This document shows, piece after piece, positions 24,980 through 34,240 of a stretch of DNA of 64,000 nt (the stretch's first letter is position 1; every line of letters starts with the position of its first letter). Location: NCBI RefSeq assembly GCF_000427335.1, contig NZ_ATMR01000042.1, forward strand, positions 49,661 to 113,660. Direction: 5' to 3'. The notes below the pieces were generated by a model. That model saw only the letters and a list, made by a program, of their open reading frames with translations, searched no databases and was not told the origin of the DNA. Made by a program: the position numbers and the translations under genes. The DNA comes from Winogradskyella psychrotolerans RS-3. GTDB taxonomy: Bacteria > Bacteroidota > Bacteroidia > Flavobacteriales > Flavobacteriaceae.

Positions 24980-26257
24980 TTATGTTGAGCTCTTTAATAT
25001 TTCTTTCATTTTTTCAACCATCAAATAAACATCTTCAAATGAATTATACAGTGGTACAGGTGCACATCTTATAACATCTGGTTCTCTCCAATCGCTAATG
25101 ACTCCGGCTTCGGTTAATTTATCGTGTAATGATTTATCAGCCTTTAAAACTTGAATAGATAACTGACAGCCACGTTCGTCAGGATTCTCAGGTGTGATAA
25201 TTCTTATGGTGTCTTCGCCTAAGTCTTTTAATAAAAACTCGAAATAACCAGTTAGTTTTTTTGATTTTTTAATGATCTTATCAATACCAACTTCATTAAA
25301 CATATCTAAAGACGCTTTAATCGCAGCCATTGATAAAATTGGAGGATTACTCAATTGCCAACCTTCGGCTCCTGGTAACACATCAAACTCATGTCGCATA
25401 TTAAAACGTGTGTCTTTGTTGTGGCTCCACCAACCTGTAAATCGGTTGAGGTCTTTATCGTAAGCATGTCGCTCATGAACAAAACAACCCGATAAACTTC
25501 CGGGTCCAGAATTCATGTACTTGTAAGTACACCAAACGGCAAAATCGGCTCCAGAATTATGCAAATCTAAATTAACGTTTCCGGCGCCATGTGCACAATC
25601 GAATCCGACTTTGCAACCATAACTGTGGCCAAGGTCTGTAATACGTTTGAAGTCGAAAAACTGACCCGTGTAATAATTGACACCTCCAATCATTATTAAT
25701 GCAATCTCGTTACCGTGTGTTTTTAAGATAGCTTCTAAATCTTCATAATTTAATAATTCTTCACCTTCTCTTGGTTTCCAAAGAATTAATCCTTCTTTAT
25801 CATCATAACCATGATGTCTTAATTGCGATTCTACAGCATATTTATCTGATGGGAAGGCGTCACTTTCAATCAGAATTTTATAACGTTCCTTTGTTGGTTT
25901 GTAAAAGGAAGCCATCATAAAATGAAGGTTAGCCGTTAAGGAATTCATTGTCACGACCTCAATAGGTTTTGCTCCAACTAGTTTTGCTGTAGCTTCAGCT
26001 AAAAATTCATGATAAGGTAACCAAGGATTTTTTGCATCTGTATGACCTTCAACACCTAAATTTGCCCAATCTTCTAATTCTTGATTTATATAGTCTTTGG
26101 TGGATTTTGGTTGCAAGCCAAGTGAATTTCCACAGAGGTATATAAGTTCATTTCCATGTTTGTCTTTTGGGATATGAAATTGTGTTCTATACTGGGATAA
26201 TTCGTCTAAAGCGTCTTGTTTTTTTGCGTATTCAAGACCAGGTTTATAGTTGGACAA
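24980..26257 (-). CDS. kynU: Kynureninase
   Basis: A PLP enzyme that cleaves 3-hydroxykynurenine to 3-hydroxyanthranilate and alanine. Motifs: GNSLGLQPKST near residues 43-53, MNSLTANLH, the PLP aspartate in VGFDCAHGAGN, and the Schiff-base lysine (about K246) in WCTYKYMNSGPGSLSG. I take TTG at 26257 as the start (MSNYKPGLEYAKKQD), giving 425 residues, the usual length. An ATG at 26293 adds 12 residues (FLFQTEKPFKL) that look less like the family. It is the first pathway gene of the leftward run and diverges from a histidine kinase gene, a possible regulator. Confidence 0.95.
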   Translation of the reverse strand: MSNYKPGLEYAKKQDALDELSQYRTQFHIPKDKHGNELIYLCGNSLGLQPKSTKDYINQELEDWANLGVEGHTDAKNPWLPYHEFLAEATAKLVGAKPIEVVTMNSLTANLHFMMASFYKPTKERYKILIESDAFPSDKYAVESQLRHHGYDDKEGLILWKPREGEELLNYEDLEAILKTHGNEIALIMIGGVNYYTGQFFDFKRITDLGHSYGCKVGFDCAHGAGNVNLDLHNSGADFAVWCTYKYMNSGPGSLSGCFVHERHAYDKDLNRFTGWWSHNKDTRFNMRHEFDVLPGAEGWQLSNPPILSMAAIKASLDMFNEVGIDKIIKKSKKLTGYFEFLLKDLGEDTIRIITPENPDERGCQLSIQVLKADKSLHDKLTEAGVISDWREPDVIRCAPVPLYNSFEDVYLMVEKMKEILKSST

Positions 26258-26357
26258 TTTGAAAGGTTTTTCGGTTTGAAACAAAAATAGCATAATTATA
26301 TGATATTTCCGTTAATCGATTAATCTAGAAAGTAGTAGGGAATTAAAAAGAATTAAA

Positions 26358-26365
26358 TAGTTTTG
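26358..26365 (+). promoter_or_regulatory. Predicted -7 promoter box for the histidine kinase gene
   Basis: TAGTTTTG matches TAnnTTTG, 45 nt upstream of the kinase ATG, in the gap shared with the divergent kynU. No -33 element is clear, and no box is seen for kynU. Confidence 0.45.
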
Positions 26366-26410
26366 CGCATATTTTTCTGGCTAAATTTATAGTCAATAAT
26401 TATTTTATAG

Positions 26411-27793
26411 ATGCTAAAAAAACTTTGGTTGTCCTATCGCCAATGGTATATTAGGTATAGTGGTTTCTCTAATGATCAAAAAGAAAAAGACAATTTATCA
26501 TATTTTAGAGATAAATTGTTTGTTTCAATTTTAATATTAACACTTGCTTTAAGCTTATTGTCTTATATCCCTAGTGCAGGTATGGCCGTTGCACTAGATA
26601 AATGGTTTGTTTTTGTTATAGATAGTGTAGCCGTTTTGGTTATGTTGTTTTTGGTTTTGAATAAACGAATGCGGTTAACCACAAAGAAAACCATATTCTC
26701 TATCAACTTGTTTATGTTATCTTTTGCTTTAATTATTGATTTAGGGCTTAATGGTAATGGAACTATTCTACTCTTTATGCTAAGTGTTTTAATAACGCTT
26801 TATAGTGGGAAAAAAGCTGGTGTTAATTCTGTTATAGTGTCTGCGGTATTTTATGGTCTTATATTGTTTATTGATTATACTAAGTGGATAGATCTTCGGT
26901 TTTTTTCAGAGTCTCTAATAGAAGTATTATTTGTTGTTTTTATAAATAATGTACTTTTTGGTTTGCTTACAGTTCTTTCAGTTTCGTTTTTAATAGATCG
27001 TTTGCATAATGCGTTATTAAAAGAAAATGAATTGCAAGAAGAGCTTCTTGAGAAACATAAGAATGTGATTATTGCAAAAGAACGTGCAGAGGAATCTGAT
27101 CAGTTAAAATCTGCTTTTTTGACTAATATGAGTCATGAGATTAGAACACCAATGTATGGTATCTTAGGTAGTGCTGAACTTTTAAAAGCATACCACCCAG
27201 AAGATGATGAGTACCAAGAATATGTTAAAGTAATTGAAGGTAGCGGAAACGAACTTTTAGATGTTATTACGGATATTTTAAATATATCTAAGATTGAAAC
27301 TGGTCTTATGACTGTTAGAAAATCGTTATTTAATGTTAATGATCTTGTTAAAGCTGTTTATAAGTTGTTTTTGCCAGAAGCAGAAATAAAGAATGTTCAG
27401 TTTACTTTAAGTAATTTTATTTCTGAAAAGGACAGTAAAATAAATTCGGATAGCGATAAACTTACAGCAGTGCTAAAGCATCTGATAGAAAATGCAATAA
27501 AATACACTTCAAAAGGAGATAGTATTTTATTTAGCTGTAGTGTAGATAAGAATACTTCTCAATTAGAGTTTTTTATAAAAGATACAGGTGTTGGTATTCC
27601 TAAAGACAAAAAAGAAACAATTTTCAATCCTTTTTATCAAGTCGATGTTGGTAATAAACAAGGGCTTCATGGATCTGGTATTGGGTTGTCTATATCCAAA
27701 GCCTATATTGAAATGTTGGGTGGTAATTTGGTATTAGAAAGTGAAATTGGCGCAGGGACGTCTTTTAAATTCTATATCTCAACTGAAATATAA
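26411..27793 (+). CDS. Membrane sensor histidine kinase
   Basis: A 460-residue kinase with six or so membrane segments in the first 200 residues, a short coiled linker, then the HisKA dimerisation helix with the phospho-accepting H in FLTNMSHEIRTPMYG. The HATPase domain has the N-box HLIENAIKYTSKG, G1 DTGVGIPKD and G2 HGSGIGLSISKAYIE. There is no receiver domain and no response regulator next door, so it is an orphan. The membrane part has no recognisable ligand domain. It diverges from kynU; regulation of the kynurenine run is possible but unsupported. Confidence 0.9.
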   Translation: MLKKLWLSYRQWYIRYSGFSNDQKEKDNLSYFRDKLFVSILILTLALSLLSYIPSAGMAVALDKWFVFVIDSVAVLVMLFLVLNKRMRLTTKKTIFSINLFMLSFALIIDLGLNGNGTILLFMLSVLITLYSGKKAGVNSVIVSAVFYGLILFIDYTKWIDLRFFSESLIEVLFVVFINNVLFGLLTVLSVSFLIDRLHNALLKENELQEELLEKHKNVIIAKERAEESDQLKSAFLTNMSHEIRTPMYGILGSAELLKAYHPEDDEYQEYVKVIEGSGNELLDVITDILNISKIETGLMTVRKSLFNVNDLVKAVYKLFLPEAEIKNVQFTLSNFISEKDSKINSDSDKLTAVLKHLIENAIKYTSKGDSILFSCSVDKNTSQLEFFIKDTGVGIPKDKKETIFNPFYQVDVGNKQGLHGSGIGLSISKAYIEMLGGNLVLESEIGAGTSFKFYISTEI

Positions 27794-27830
27794 AACATTA
27801 GGTCTAATTTTAATATTCTATTTAAAAAAA

Positions 27831-27858
27831 AGCACTCTAACATAATTGTTGGAGTGCT
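27831..27858 (+). terminator. Terminator after the histidine kinase gene
   Basis: Stem AGCACTC-T-AACA / TGTT-G-GAGTGCT with a TAAT loop and a following TTT. A-run on the left, so it may also act leftward. Confidence 0.75.
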
Positions 27859-27959
27859 TTATATATAATAGACGCCCTAAGGCGGAAAATGTAAGCTATG
27901 CGTTTTTAAGTTAAAACCTAGAACACGAATCTTACATTATAGGTTACAAAAATACAGTC

Positions 27960-28649
27960 TTATTTCTGATCATCCAAAGTAATACTGACATCAGTGAAAT
28001 TCAAATTCCAACTGCCATTTTCTTGTCTGTGTTCTGTCGCAATTTTAATGCCGTTGTAATCTTTGTAATTTTCAAAAGTCGTTATTAACGAAGGTTCTTT
28101 GACGTTTCCTTTTCTGTAAATCCATTCTCTAATGATGTAGTCATTATCATAAAAAATATCATAAGCATCTCCTGGTGTGTAGCCACCTTCGTTAGGATAG
28201 GTAAGTGTTATCATATTTAGTTCTGTCTTGCTAATTAGAGCTTGTGCTTTTTTTGATTCTGAAATGGTAGCAGAGGTGTCCCACACCAATTGAAAAGGAA
28301 CGAAAAGCCAGAATTTATCATTAATAAAACCTCTGTCATTGGCTATTTGTGTACTGTCCATATCGCTTCTCGAATATTTCTTTTCTCCATATAAAGATTC
28401 AAAAAGCACTTCATTGCTTTTAGGAAACCAAGACCAAGCGCGTCCTTTAGCACTTCTAGAATCGGTATCTACTTGAAAGGTGAATTTGACCTCTGAAACA
28501 TTTTTCCAATGTTCAAAACCATGGGCATTCGCAATCTTTTCAGCTATGGATAATTCTTGTTTATCAACTTTTAAGGTCGCTTGCTCTGGATCAGATTTGC
28601 AATTTGAGACAAATACCAAACAGATTAAGCCAATATATAATGATTTCAT
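27960..28649 (-). CDS. Unrecognised secreted protein or lipoprotein
   Basis: A 229-residue protein with an N-terminal signal (MKSLYIGLICLVFVSNCKSD). The cysteine at 17 after S-N could be lipidated, though asparagine before cysteine is unusual. The mature part starts helical (IANAHGFEHWKN) and continues as alternating beta strands rich in W and Y. It resembles uncharacterised flavobacterial periplasmic proteins, but I cannot name a family. It diverges from the methyltransferase gene at 28690; the 40-nt gap shows no clear promoter box. Confidence 0.7.
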   Translation of the reverse strand: MKSLYIGLICLVFVSNCKSDPEQATLKVDKQELSIAEKIANAHGFEHWKNVSEVKFTFQVDTDSRSAKGRAWSWFPKSNEVLFESLYGEKKYSRSDMDSTQIANDRGFINDKFWLFVPFQLVWDTSATISESKKAQALISKTELNMITLTYPNEGGYTPGDAYDIFYDNDYIIREWIYRKGNVKEPSLITTFENYKDYNGIKIATEHRQENGSWNLNFTDVSITLDDQK

Positions 28650-28689
28650 AATAAAAGTTGTTTTAAATTACATGCTAAATTAATCAACC

Positions 28690-29490
28690 ATGAAAGAGGA
28701 TGCGAATTATTTTGAAGTTAATAAAGAAACTTGGAATAAAAAAGTAGGTATACATGCACAAAGTGAGATGTATAATCTTGACGCTTTTAAGAAAGGAAAA
28801 ACCTCTTTGATGCCTTATGAGTTGAAAGCTTTAGGAAATGTAAAAGGGAAGTTGTTATTGCATTTACAATGCCATTTTGGTCAAGATACGTTGAGTTGGA
28901 GCCGAATGGGAGCGAGGTGTGTCGGAGTAGATTTGAGTGATGAAGGTGTGAAATTAGCAAAGCAATTAAATACCAATTTACAACTCGATGCAGAGTTTGT
29001 ATGCTGTAATGTTTTAGATACGTCTAAGCATGTTTCTGAAACCTTCGATGTTGTGTTTACAAGTTACGGAACTATTGGTTGGTTGCCAGATTTAAGGCCT
29101 TGGGCAAAAATGATTTCAGAACGCTTAAAAGTTGGAGGAATATTTTACATTGTAGAGTTTCATCCTATTGCATGGATGTTTGATTATGTAGATGGACAAC
29201 CTAAAATGACATATCATTATAGTCAGGATGATGTGATTTATGAAGAATATGAAGGTACGTATGCGAATCAAGATTCAAAAATGGTGAGTAAGGAGTATGG
29301 TTGGAATCATGGCTTAAGCGAAGTTGTTAATTCACTTATTGAAGCCGGTTTACAAATTGAATACCTCAATGAATTTGATGAAAGTCCCTATGACGTATTT
29401 CCAGGTTTAGTAAAAACCGAATCAGGAATGTATAAGATGAATAATCAATTGTTTCCTATGATTTTTGAATTGAAGGCGACGAAAATTTAG
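28690..29490 (+). CDS. SAM-dependent methyltransferase (class I)
   Basis: A 266-residue cytosolic methyltransferase. The SAM loop is KLLLHLQCHFGQDTLSWSRMG, with the acidic end of strand 2 in CVGVDLSDEGV and motif IV in FDVVFTSYGTIGWLPDL, then GGIFYIVEFHP. The HLQCHFGQDT version of the loop is typical of a bacterial family with no known substrate. It stands alone between two unrelated genes. Confidence 0.88.
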   Translation: MKEDANYFEVNKETWNKKVGIHAQSEMYNLDAFKKGKTSLMPYELKALGNVKGKLLLHLQCHFGQDTLSWSRMGARCVGVDLSDEGVKLAKQLNTNLQLDAEFVCCNVLDTSKHVSETFDVVFTSYGTIGWLPDLRPWAKMISERLKVGGIFYIVEFHPIAWMFDYVDGQPKMTYHYSQDDVIYEEYEGTYANQDSKMVSKEYGWNHGLSEVVNSLIEAGLQIEYLNEFDESPYDVFPGLVKTESGMYKMNNQLFPMIFELKATKI

Positions 29491-29553
29491 TTAGTCACTC
29501 TTCCGGTGTTTTCAGTTTAAAAAAGCCTGGGATCAATAAAAATTAAACATACA

Positions 29554-30443
29554 ATGTTGAAAATAATTACACTTTTAATCTTTTTGTTTAATATCAGTAT
29601 TAGTAATGCTCAAACCATTAATGGTGTTGTAAAAGATTCTTTGTCAGGAGGAGTCATAGCGTATGCTAATATTCTTTTAAAGAACGGGAAAGGAACCTAC
29701 TCAGATGAATCTGGAAGCTTTAAGTTGAATATAAAAAACATTAACACTGATACTTTAAAAATTTCGACAATAGGTTATAAGTCTAAAGTTATACCAGTCA
29801 ATTTGTTTAAAAATAACTTGATTTATAAAGTTTTATTAGCGCCTAAAACGGAAGGTTTAGATGAGGTTCTTATTTCTAATAAAAAGCTAAAATATGGTGA
29901 AAAGGAAATTTTAGGAGAACAGCGCGAGGGGAATCAGAGTGTGACGTCTTTAATAGGATATGAAACGGCTGTTTTAATTGAGAATCCTAAAAACAAAATA
30001 GGAAAAGTAAATGGAGTTTACATCAACCTAAAAAAGAGAAAAGATGCCGAATATATAGCCACTTTTAATGTGAGATTTTATCAGGTTGATTCTATTGCTA
30101 ATACACCAGGAAAATTAGTGTATAATGAAAATATATACGTTCAACCTAAAATAAAAAATACAGATTATGGGTTAATGTTGAAGATCTAGGTATTCCCTTT
30201 CCTAAAAATGGAATATGTGTAGCTGTAGAAATGGTTAATACATATGGTAAGGTTAAAAAGTACGCTTATTTTGGTCCCATGTATAGATATACATTTACAG
30301 AGGATAAGATGTTGCAGACTTGGTCTAATTATCACAACTCGGGTTGGAGAGATGGATCTATTGAGTATAAAAATCCAAAACGTACCAAAGTGGGAGTTTT
30401 AAACCCTATGATTGGTATTGAAGTGGAGTATGTTTTGGAATAA
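29554..30443 (+). pseudogene. CarboxypepD_reg-like secreted protein (frameshifted)
   Basis: About 295 residues when joined. A signal peptide (MLKIITLLIFLFNISISNAQ) leads into a carboxypeptidase-regulatory-like sandwich (INGVVKDSLSGGVIAYANI to GTYSDESGSFKLNI, residues 21-70) and the linker GLDEVLISNKKLK. The C-terminal domain is the IYVNLKKRKD type. The frame stops at 30189; the continuation (VNVEDLGIPFPKNGICVAVE) lies one frame back, so one base is missing around 30168-30171. It is one of several CarboxypepD_reg proteins in the window. Outer-membrane or cell-surface role is likely. Confidence 0.8.
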
Positions 30444-30459
30444 GTTTTTTAAAATATTT

Positions 30460-30500
30460 TAAGACCTGTCAGATTTTAAAAAAACCTGACAGGTCTTAAG
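30460..30500. terminator. Bidirectional terminator, GACCTGTCAG hairpin
   Basis: Stem TAAGACCTGTCAG/CTGACAGGTCTTA with a 14-nt AT-rich loop, between convergent genes. The hairpin arms are perfect, and the sequence resembles a dispersed flavobacterial repeat. Confidence 0.7.
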
Positions 30501-30502
30501 TT

Positions 30503-31165
30503 TTAATGCTTCTTATCGTCCTTTAACAACTGAGGGAACTTAGTTTTAAATTTATTTAATCTAGGAATAGAAACGTTTCTAATATAACCTTGATTAGGAT
30601 GTAGGCGCTCATAATTTTGATGGTAATCTTCAGCTATCCAAAATTTTTGAAAGGGATAAACTTCAGCTGCTATTTTAGTATCTAATTCTTTTGCTAATGC
30701 CGCTTTTTTATCTTGTATGATTTTCTTTTGTTCGTCATTTTGATAAAATATAATAGAACGATATTGCGAGCCATGATCTGGTCCTTGTCCATTAGCTTGT
30801 GTGGGGTCTTGTGATCCAAAATAGATATCAACTAAAGTTGTAAAATTTATGACTTCAGGATTGTAAATAATTTCAACAGCTTCTGCATGTCCTGTTTTAC
30901 CAGTATTGCTTGCTTCGTAAGTTGGGTTTTCTGTATGTCCGCCAGCATAACCAGAAATGGATTCTTCAACACCTTTTACGCTTTCAAAAATAGCTTCAAC
31001 ACACCAAAAACAGCCACTGGCAAAATAAGCTCTTGCTTTACCATCTTTTAACGGCACCACTACGGGTTCTGCATCTATTACGGCTTTTTGTTTAGTATTT
31101 GTCTGTGCTTGATTGTGACAACTGAATAGTATTGTAATGGCTAAAATGCTTAGAAACTTTTTCAT
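30503..31165 (-). CDS. msrA: Peptide-methionine (S)-S-oxide reductase, lipoprotein
   Basis: Repairs methionine-S-sulfoxide in proteins. The 220-residue protein carries a lipoprotein signal with C16 in TILFSC, so it acts in the periplasm or on the cell surface rather than in the cytosol. The catalytic motif is ASGCFWC (C52), with VKGVEESISGYAGG and HAEAVEIIYNP following, and the substrate-site YHQNY near the end. The domain is complete. A near-match to the promoter box (TAACTTTA) lies about 31196-31203. Confidence 0.95.
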   Translation of the reverse strand: MKKFLSILAITILFSCHNQAQTNTKQKAVIDAEPVVVPLKDGKARAYFASGCFWCVEAIFESVKGVEESISGYAGGHTENPTYEASNTGKTGHAEAVEIIYNPEVINFTTLVDIYFGSQDPTQANGQGPDHGSQYRSIIFYQNDEQKKIIQDKKAALAKELDTKIAAEVYPFQKFWIAEDYHQNYERLHPNQGYIRNVSIPRLNKFKTKFPQLLKDDKKH

Positions 31166-31273
31166 ATTTTAATTTTTCTTTATTTAAGTAGTCGTATAAA
31201 GTTACATTTCCTTAAGTGTAATAGTTTTAAAATTATATTAAAAGAAATACAGTTAGACCTGTTTAAACAAGAA

Positions 31274-31297
31274 AAGCCTTTGCAATTGCAAAGGCTT
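31274..31297 (-). terminator. Terminator after the coiled-coil protein gene
   Basis: Perfect 24-nt palindrome AAGCCTTTGCAA/TTGCAAAGGCTT; read leftward it continues with TTTTC, so it would end the transcript from the gene at 31320. It lies in a convergence-free gap upstream of msrA. Confidence 0.7.
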
Positions 31298-31319
31298 AGA
31301 TATTTTATGTAGTGAATGT

Positions 31320-32105
31320 TTACTTGCTAAGTTTAGCAAATAACTTATTCATTTTAACTCTTTCTTCGTCAGCTAAAGCGGCATCAACTAAGATACGTCC
31401 ACTATGCTCATCAGTAATTACTTTCTTACGAGAAGCAATTTCTACTTGTACTTGTGGTGGAATTGTAAAGAATGAACCTCCAGATGCACCACGCTCAATA
31501 GCAACAACAGCTAAACCATTTTTAACGTTGTTTCTAATTCTTTGGTAAGCATTAACTAAACGCTCGTCAATCTTCTTCTTAAAATCCTCAGACTTACTAT
31601 TAAGTGCTTCTTCTTCTTTTTCAGTTTCCTTCAAAATTTCATTAAGCTCTCCTTTTTTATGCTTTAAATGCGCAGTACGGTCTTTTAAACGATCTTTAGT
31701 TTCAGAAATAACTTCTTTTTTCTGCTCTATCTGAACTTTAAATTCTTTAATGTGCTTTTCAGCCAATTGAATTTCTAATTCCTGAAATTCAATTTCTTTA
31801 GTCAGTGAGTTGTATTCTCTGTTATTTCTAACATTTTTCTGCTGCTCACTATATTTTTTAATTAAAGTCTTAGCTTCTTCGATTAAGTTTTTCTTAGATT
31901 TAATCTCATCATCAATAATAGTTAGGCTATCATTTAGCTTTTCCATTCTTAAGTTAAGTCCTTCAACCTCGTCTTCTAAGTCTCTAACTTCTAAAGGAAG
32001 TTCTCCTCTGACGTTTCTTATTTCGTCTACTCTAGAGTCAATTAATTGTAAATCATATAGTGCTCTTAACCGCTCTTCAACAGAAACTTCAGCTTTTTTT
32101 GCCAT
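31320..32105 (-). CDS. Coiled-coil protein of the C4 zinc-ribbon family, cysteines lost
   Basis: A 261-residue cytosolic protein: a long coiled-coil hairpin (about residues 10-195, rich in E, K, L) followed by a small C-terminal domain. Family members end in a zinc ribbon with two CxxC pairs. Here the corresponding positions read GASGGSFF and TDEHSGRIL, with no cysteine at all, so zinc binding is unlikely. The last segment ILVDAALADEE is otherwise typical. It starts 2 nt after the Nif3-like gene and is co-transcribed with it; that pairing is seen widely. Function is unknown. Confidence 0.85.
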   Translation of the reverse strand: MAKKAEVSVEERLRALYDLQLIDSRVDEIRNVRGELPLEVRDLEDEVEGLNLRMEKLNDSLTIIDDEIKSKKNLIEEAKTLIKKYSEQQKNVRNNREYNSLTKEIEFQELEIQLAEKHIKEFKVQIEQKKEVISETKDRLKDRTAHLKHKKGELNEILKETEKEEEALNSKSEDFKKKIDERLVNAYQRIRNNVKNGLAVVAIERGASGGSFFTIPPQVQVEIASRKKVITDEHSGRILVDAALADEERVKMNKLFAKLSK

Positions 32106-32107
32106 AA

Positions 32108-33201
32108 TTATAGATACTTTATCGGATTTGTATTTGTCTTTGATAAAATGATTGCAAAATTAGTGATTTTTTTCGAGAGATAGTCTACTAAAAATGATTT
32201 TGTGAACTGTTCGCTTTCATAATGTCCAATATCTGCCAATACAATAGCGTTTTCTGCACTGAAAAAATCGTGATATTTAAGGTCTGCAGTAATTAAAAGA
32301 TCAGCGTTGGCAGCTTTTGCGGCAGATATAGCAAAACTTCCTGAGCCGCCTAAAACGGCTATTCGCTTTATGGGTTTATCTAAGGGTTTTGAATGCCTTA
32401 TGCACTCCGTTTGCATTTTAATTTTTATAAAATTAAGGCAATCTTCGGTTTCCATAGCATTTTTTAGCTCTCCAACCATACCGATACCTATATGCTGATT
32501 TGTGTTTTCTAAGGTTGAAATTTCATAAGCTACCTCTTCATAAGGATGTGCATCAAAAAGCGTTTTTAAAACCTTAGACTCTAGATGTTTTTTGAATGTC
32601 ACAGAAATTGCCACTTCCTTTTCCGTATGTAACTCACCTTTTTTACCTATTACAGGATTAGAATCTTCATTTCCTAAATATGTGCCCTCTCCTTCAACAT
32701 TAAAACTACACGATTCGTAATTGCCAATACTTCCTGCTCCAACATTAAATAAAGCTGTTCTTAGCTCTTCTGCATTTGCTTTTGGAACATAAGTCTGTAG
32801 CTTTTTAATAGTGCCAGATTGTGGTATTAAAACCTTTTTATTAGTTAATCCCAATTGATCACAAATAATAGAGTTAACACCTTGAAACGCATTGTCTAAT
32901 GCCGTATGAATAGAAAATATGGCGATATTATGTTGAATGGCTTTTATAACTACGCGTTCTACATAAGTTTTACCAGTTAGTTTTTTAAACCTGAAAATAT
33001 AATAGGATGGAAGCTCACAATAAGATTACAATTATTTTCAATGGCTTCATCTACGACTGCTTCAAGCGTATCTAATGTAACAAGAATACCAGAAACATTT
33101 TGATTTTTATCTCCAACTAAAAGTCCAACGTTGTCAAAATCTTCAGCATAAGCTAACGGAGCTAAGTTGTGCAAGTGATTAATTACGTCTTGTATAATCA
33201 T
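32108..33201 (-). pseudogene. Nif3-like dinuclear metal-centre protein (frameshifted)
   Basis: A Nif3/YbgI-family protein of about 364 residues with an inserted central domain. The N-terminal frame covers MIIQDVINHLHNLAPLAYAE to IVSFHPIIFSG; the metal-ligand H in SFHPI and NVGLLVGD are visible. It stops after SGLKN. The continuation (LTGKTYVERVVIKAIQHNIAI, then HTALDNAF) lies one frame back: one A is missing from the run at 32981-32986. The rest holds DADLLITADLKYHDF with the distal metal-binding part. Function is uncertain in bacteria. Promoter box at 33217-33224. Confidence 0.88.
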
Positions 33202-33205
33202 AAGT

Positions 33206-33213
33206 GTATATTT
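33206..33213 (+). promoter_or_regulatory. Predicted -7 promoter box for lpxK
   Basis: TATATTTG, full TAnnTTTG match, 28 nt upstream of the GTG start of lpxK. It is only 3 nt from the oppositely oriented box of the Nif3-like gene. Confidence 0.55.
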
Positions 33214-33216
33214 GTT

Positions 33217-33224
33217 TCAAAAAT
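33217..33224 (-). promoter_or_regulatory. Predicted -7 promoter box for the Nif3-like gene
   Basis: TATTTTTG on the minus strand, 16 nt upstream of the ATG at 33201. Faces the lpxK box, so the two polymerases would compete. Confidence 0.5.
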
Positions 33225-33241
33225 AATATAATTTAGCTGCT

Positions 33242-34240
33242 GTGAAGTTTATACGCATCATATTGTTTCCTATTGTTCCGTTTTATTACCTAATTACTTG
33301 CTTGCGTAATTGGTTGTTTAATGTTGGTTATAAATCGTCTAAATCTTATGACTTTCCTGTGATTTGTGTGGGGAATCTCAGTACGGGTGGAACGGGTAAA
33401 ACTCCAATGATAGAGTATTTAATTCGACTTTTAAAAGACGAAAATTCACTTGCGACATTAAGCAGAGGTTATAAACGTAAAACTGAAGGCTTTGTTTTAG
33501 CAAATGAAAGCGCAAGCGCAGATACTATTGGTGACGAACCTTTTCAGTTTTATAGGAAATTTAATGGTATTACTGTAGCAGTTGATGCAGACCGACAAGC
33601 TGGTATTTCTAAGCTTAGAGCCTTAAAGTCACAACCCAAGGTTATCTTGTTAGATGATGCTTTTCAACATAGAAAAGTAAAAGCGGGTTTTAATATCCTT
33701 TTAACGGCATATAATAATCTTTATTACAAGGATATCGTTTTGCCAACAGGTAATTTGAGAGAACCAAGATCTGGTGCTAAACGAGCAGATTTAATTGTGG
33801 TTACTAAATGTAAAAAGAGTATTTCGGAAACTGAAAAGGAAATGATTGCTTCTAGGTTAAATATTAAAAAGAATCAACTCTTATTTTTTAGTTATGTGGA
33901 TTATGCTTTAGAAGTGCTATCGGAATTGGATTCTAAAGAGTTAAGTAAACTTCAGAAATTTACATTGGTCACAGGAATAGCCAACGCAAAACCCTTAGTT
34001 GATTTTTTAGTTGAAAAGGGGTTGGAATTTGACCATCTAGAATTTAGTGATCATTATGATTTTAGAGTGTCTGATATCAAAAATTTAGAATCAAAGACTT
34101 TAATACTTACAACGGAAAAGGATTATGTGCGATTAAGCAATTATAGAAGTTTAGAAGAAAAATTATATTACTTACCTATAGAAATTAAAATAGATAAAGC
34201 AGCGCAATTTAATGCCGCTGTTAGAGGCTTTGTTAACTAA
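33242..34240 (+). CDS. lpxK: Tetraacyldisaccharide 4'-kinase
   Basis: Phosphorylates the 4' position of the lipid A precursor at the inner membrane. The 332-residue protein begins with a membrane-associated helix (IILFPIVPFYYLITCLRNWLF), then the P-loop VGNLSTGGTGKTPMIEYL (GGTGKT around residues 50-55). The Walker B-like VILLDDAFQHRKV and NLREPRSGAKRADLIVVTK follow. The start is GTG at 33242. The 3' end overlaps the convergent histidine kinase gene by 8 nt. Confidence 0.95.
   Translation: MKFIRIILFPIVPFYYLITCLRNWLFNVGYKSSKSYDFPVICVGNLSTGGTGKTPMIEYLIRLLKDENSLATLSRGYKRKTEGFVLANESASADTIGDEPFQFYRKFNGITVAVDADRQAGISKLRALKSQPKVILLDDAFQHRKVKAGFNILLTAYNNLYYKDIVLPTGNLREPRSGAKRADLIVVTKCKKSISETEKEMIASRLNIKKNQLLFFSYVDYALEVLSELDSKELSKLQKFTLVTGIANAKPLVDFLVEKGLEFDHLEFSDHYDFRVSDIKNLESKTLILTTEKDYVRLSNYRSLEEKLYYLPIEIKIDKAAQFNAAVRGFVN

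Noticed and set aside
17861..26257. Kynurenine genes as part of NAD biosynthesis
   Set aside because: Presence of ACMSD, the aldehyde dehydrogenase and RidA-type deaminase, with no quinolinate phosphoribosyltransferase nearby, fits catabolism.
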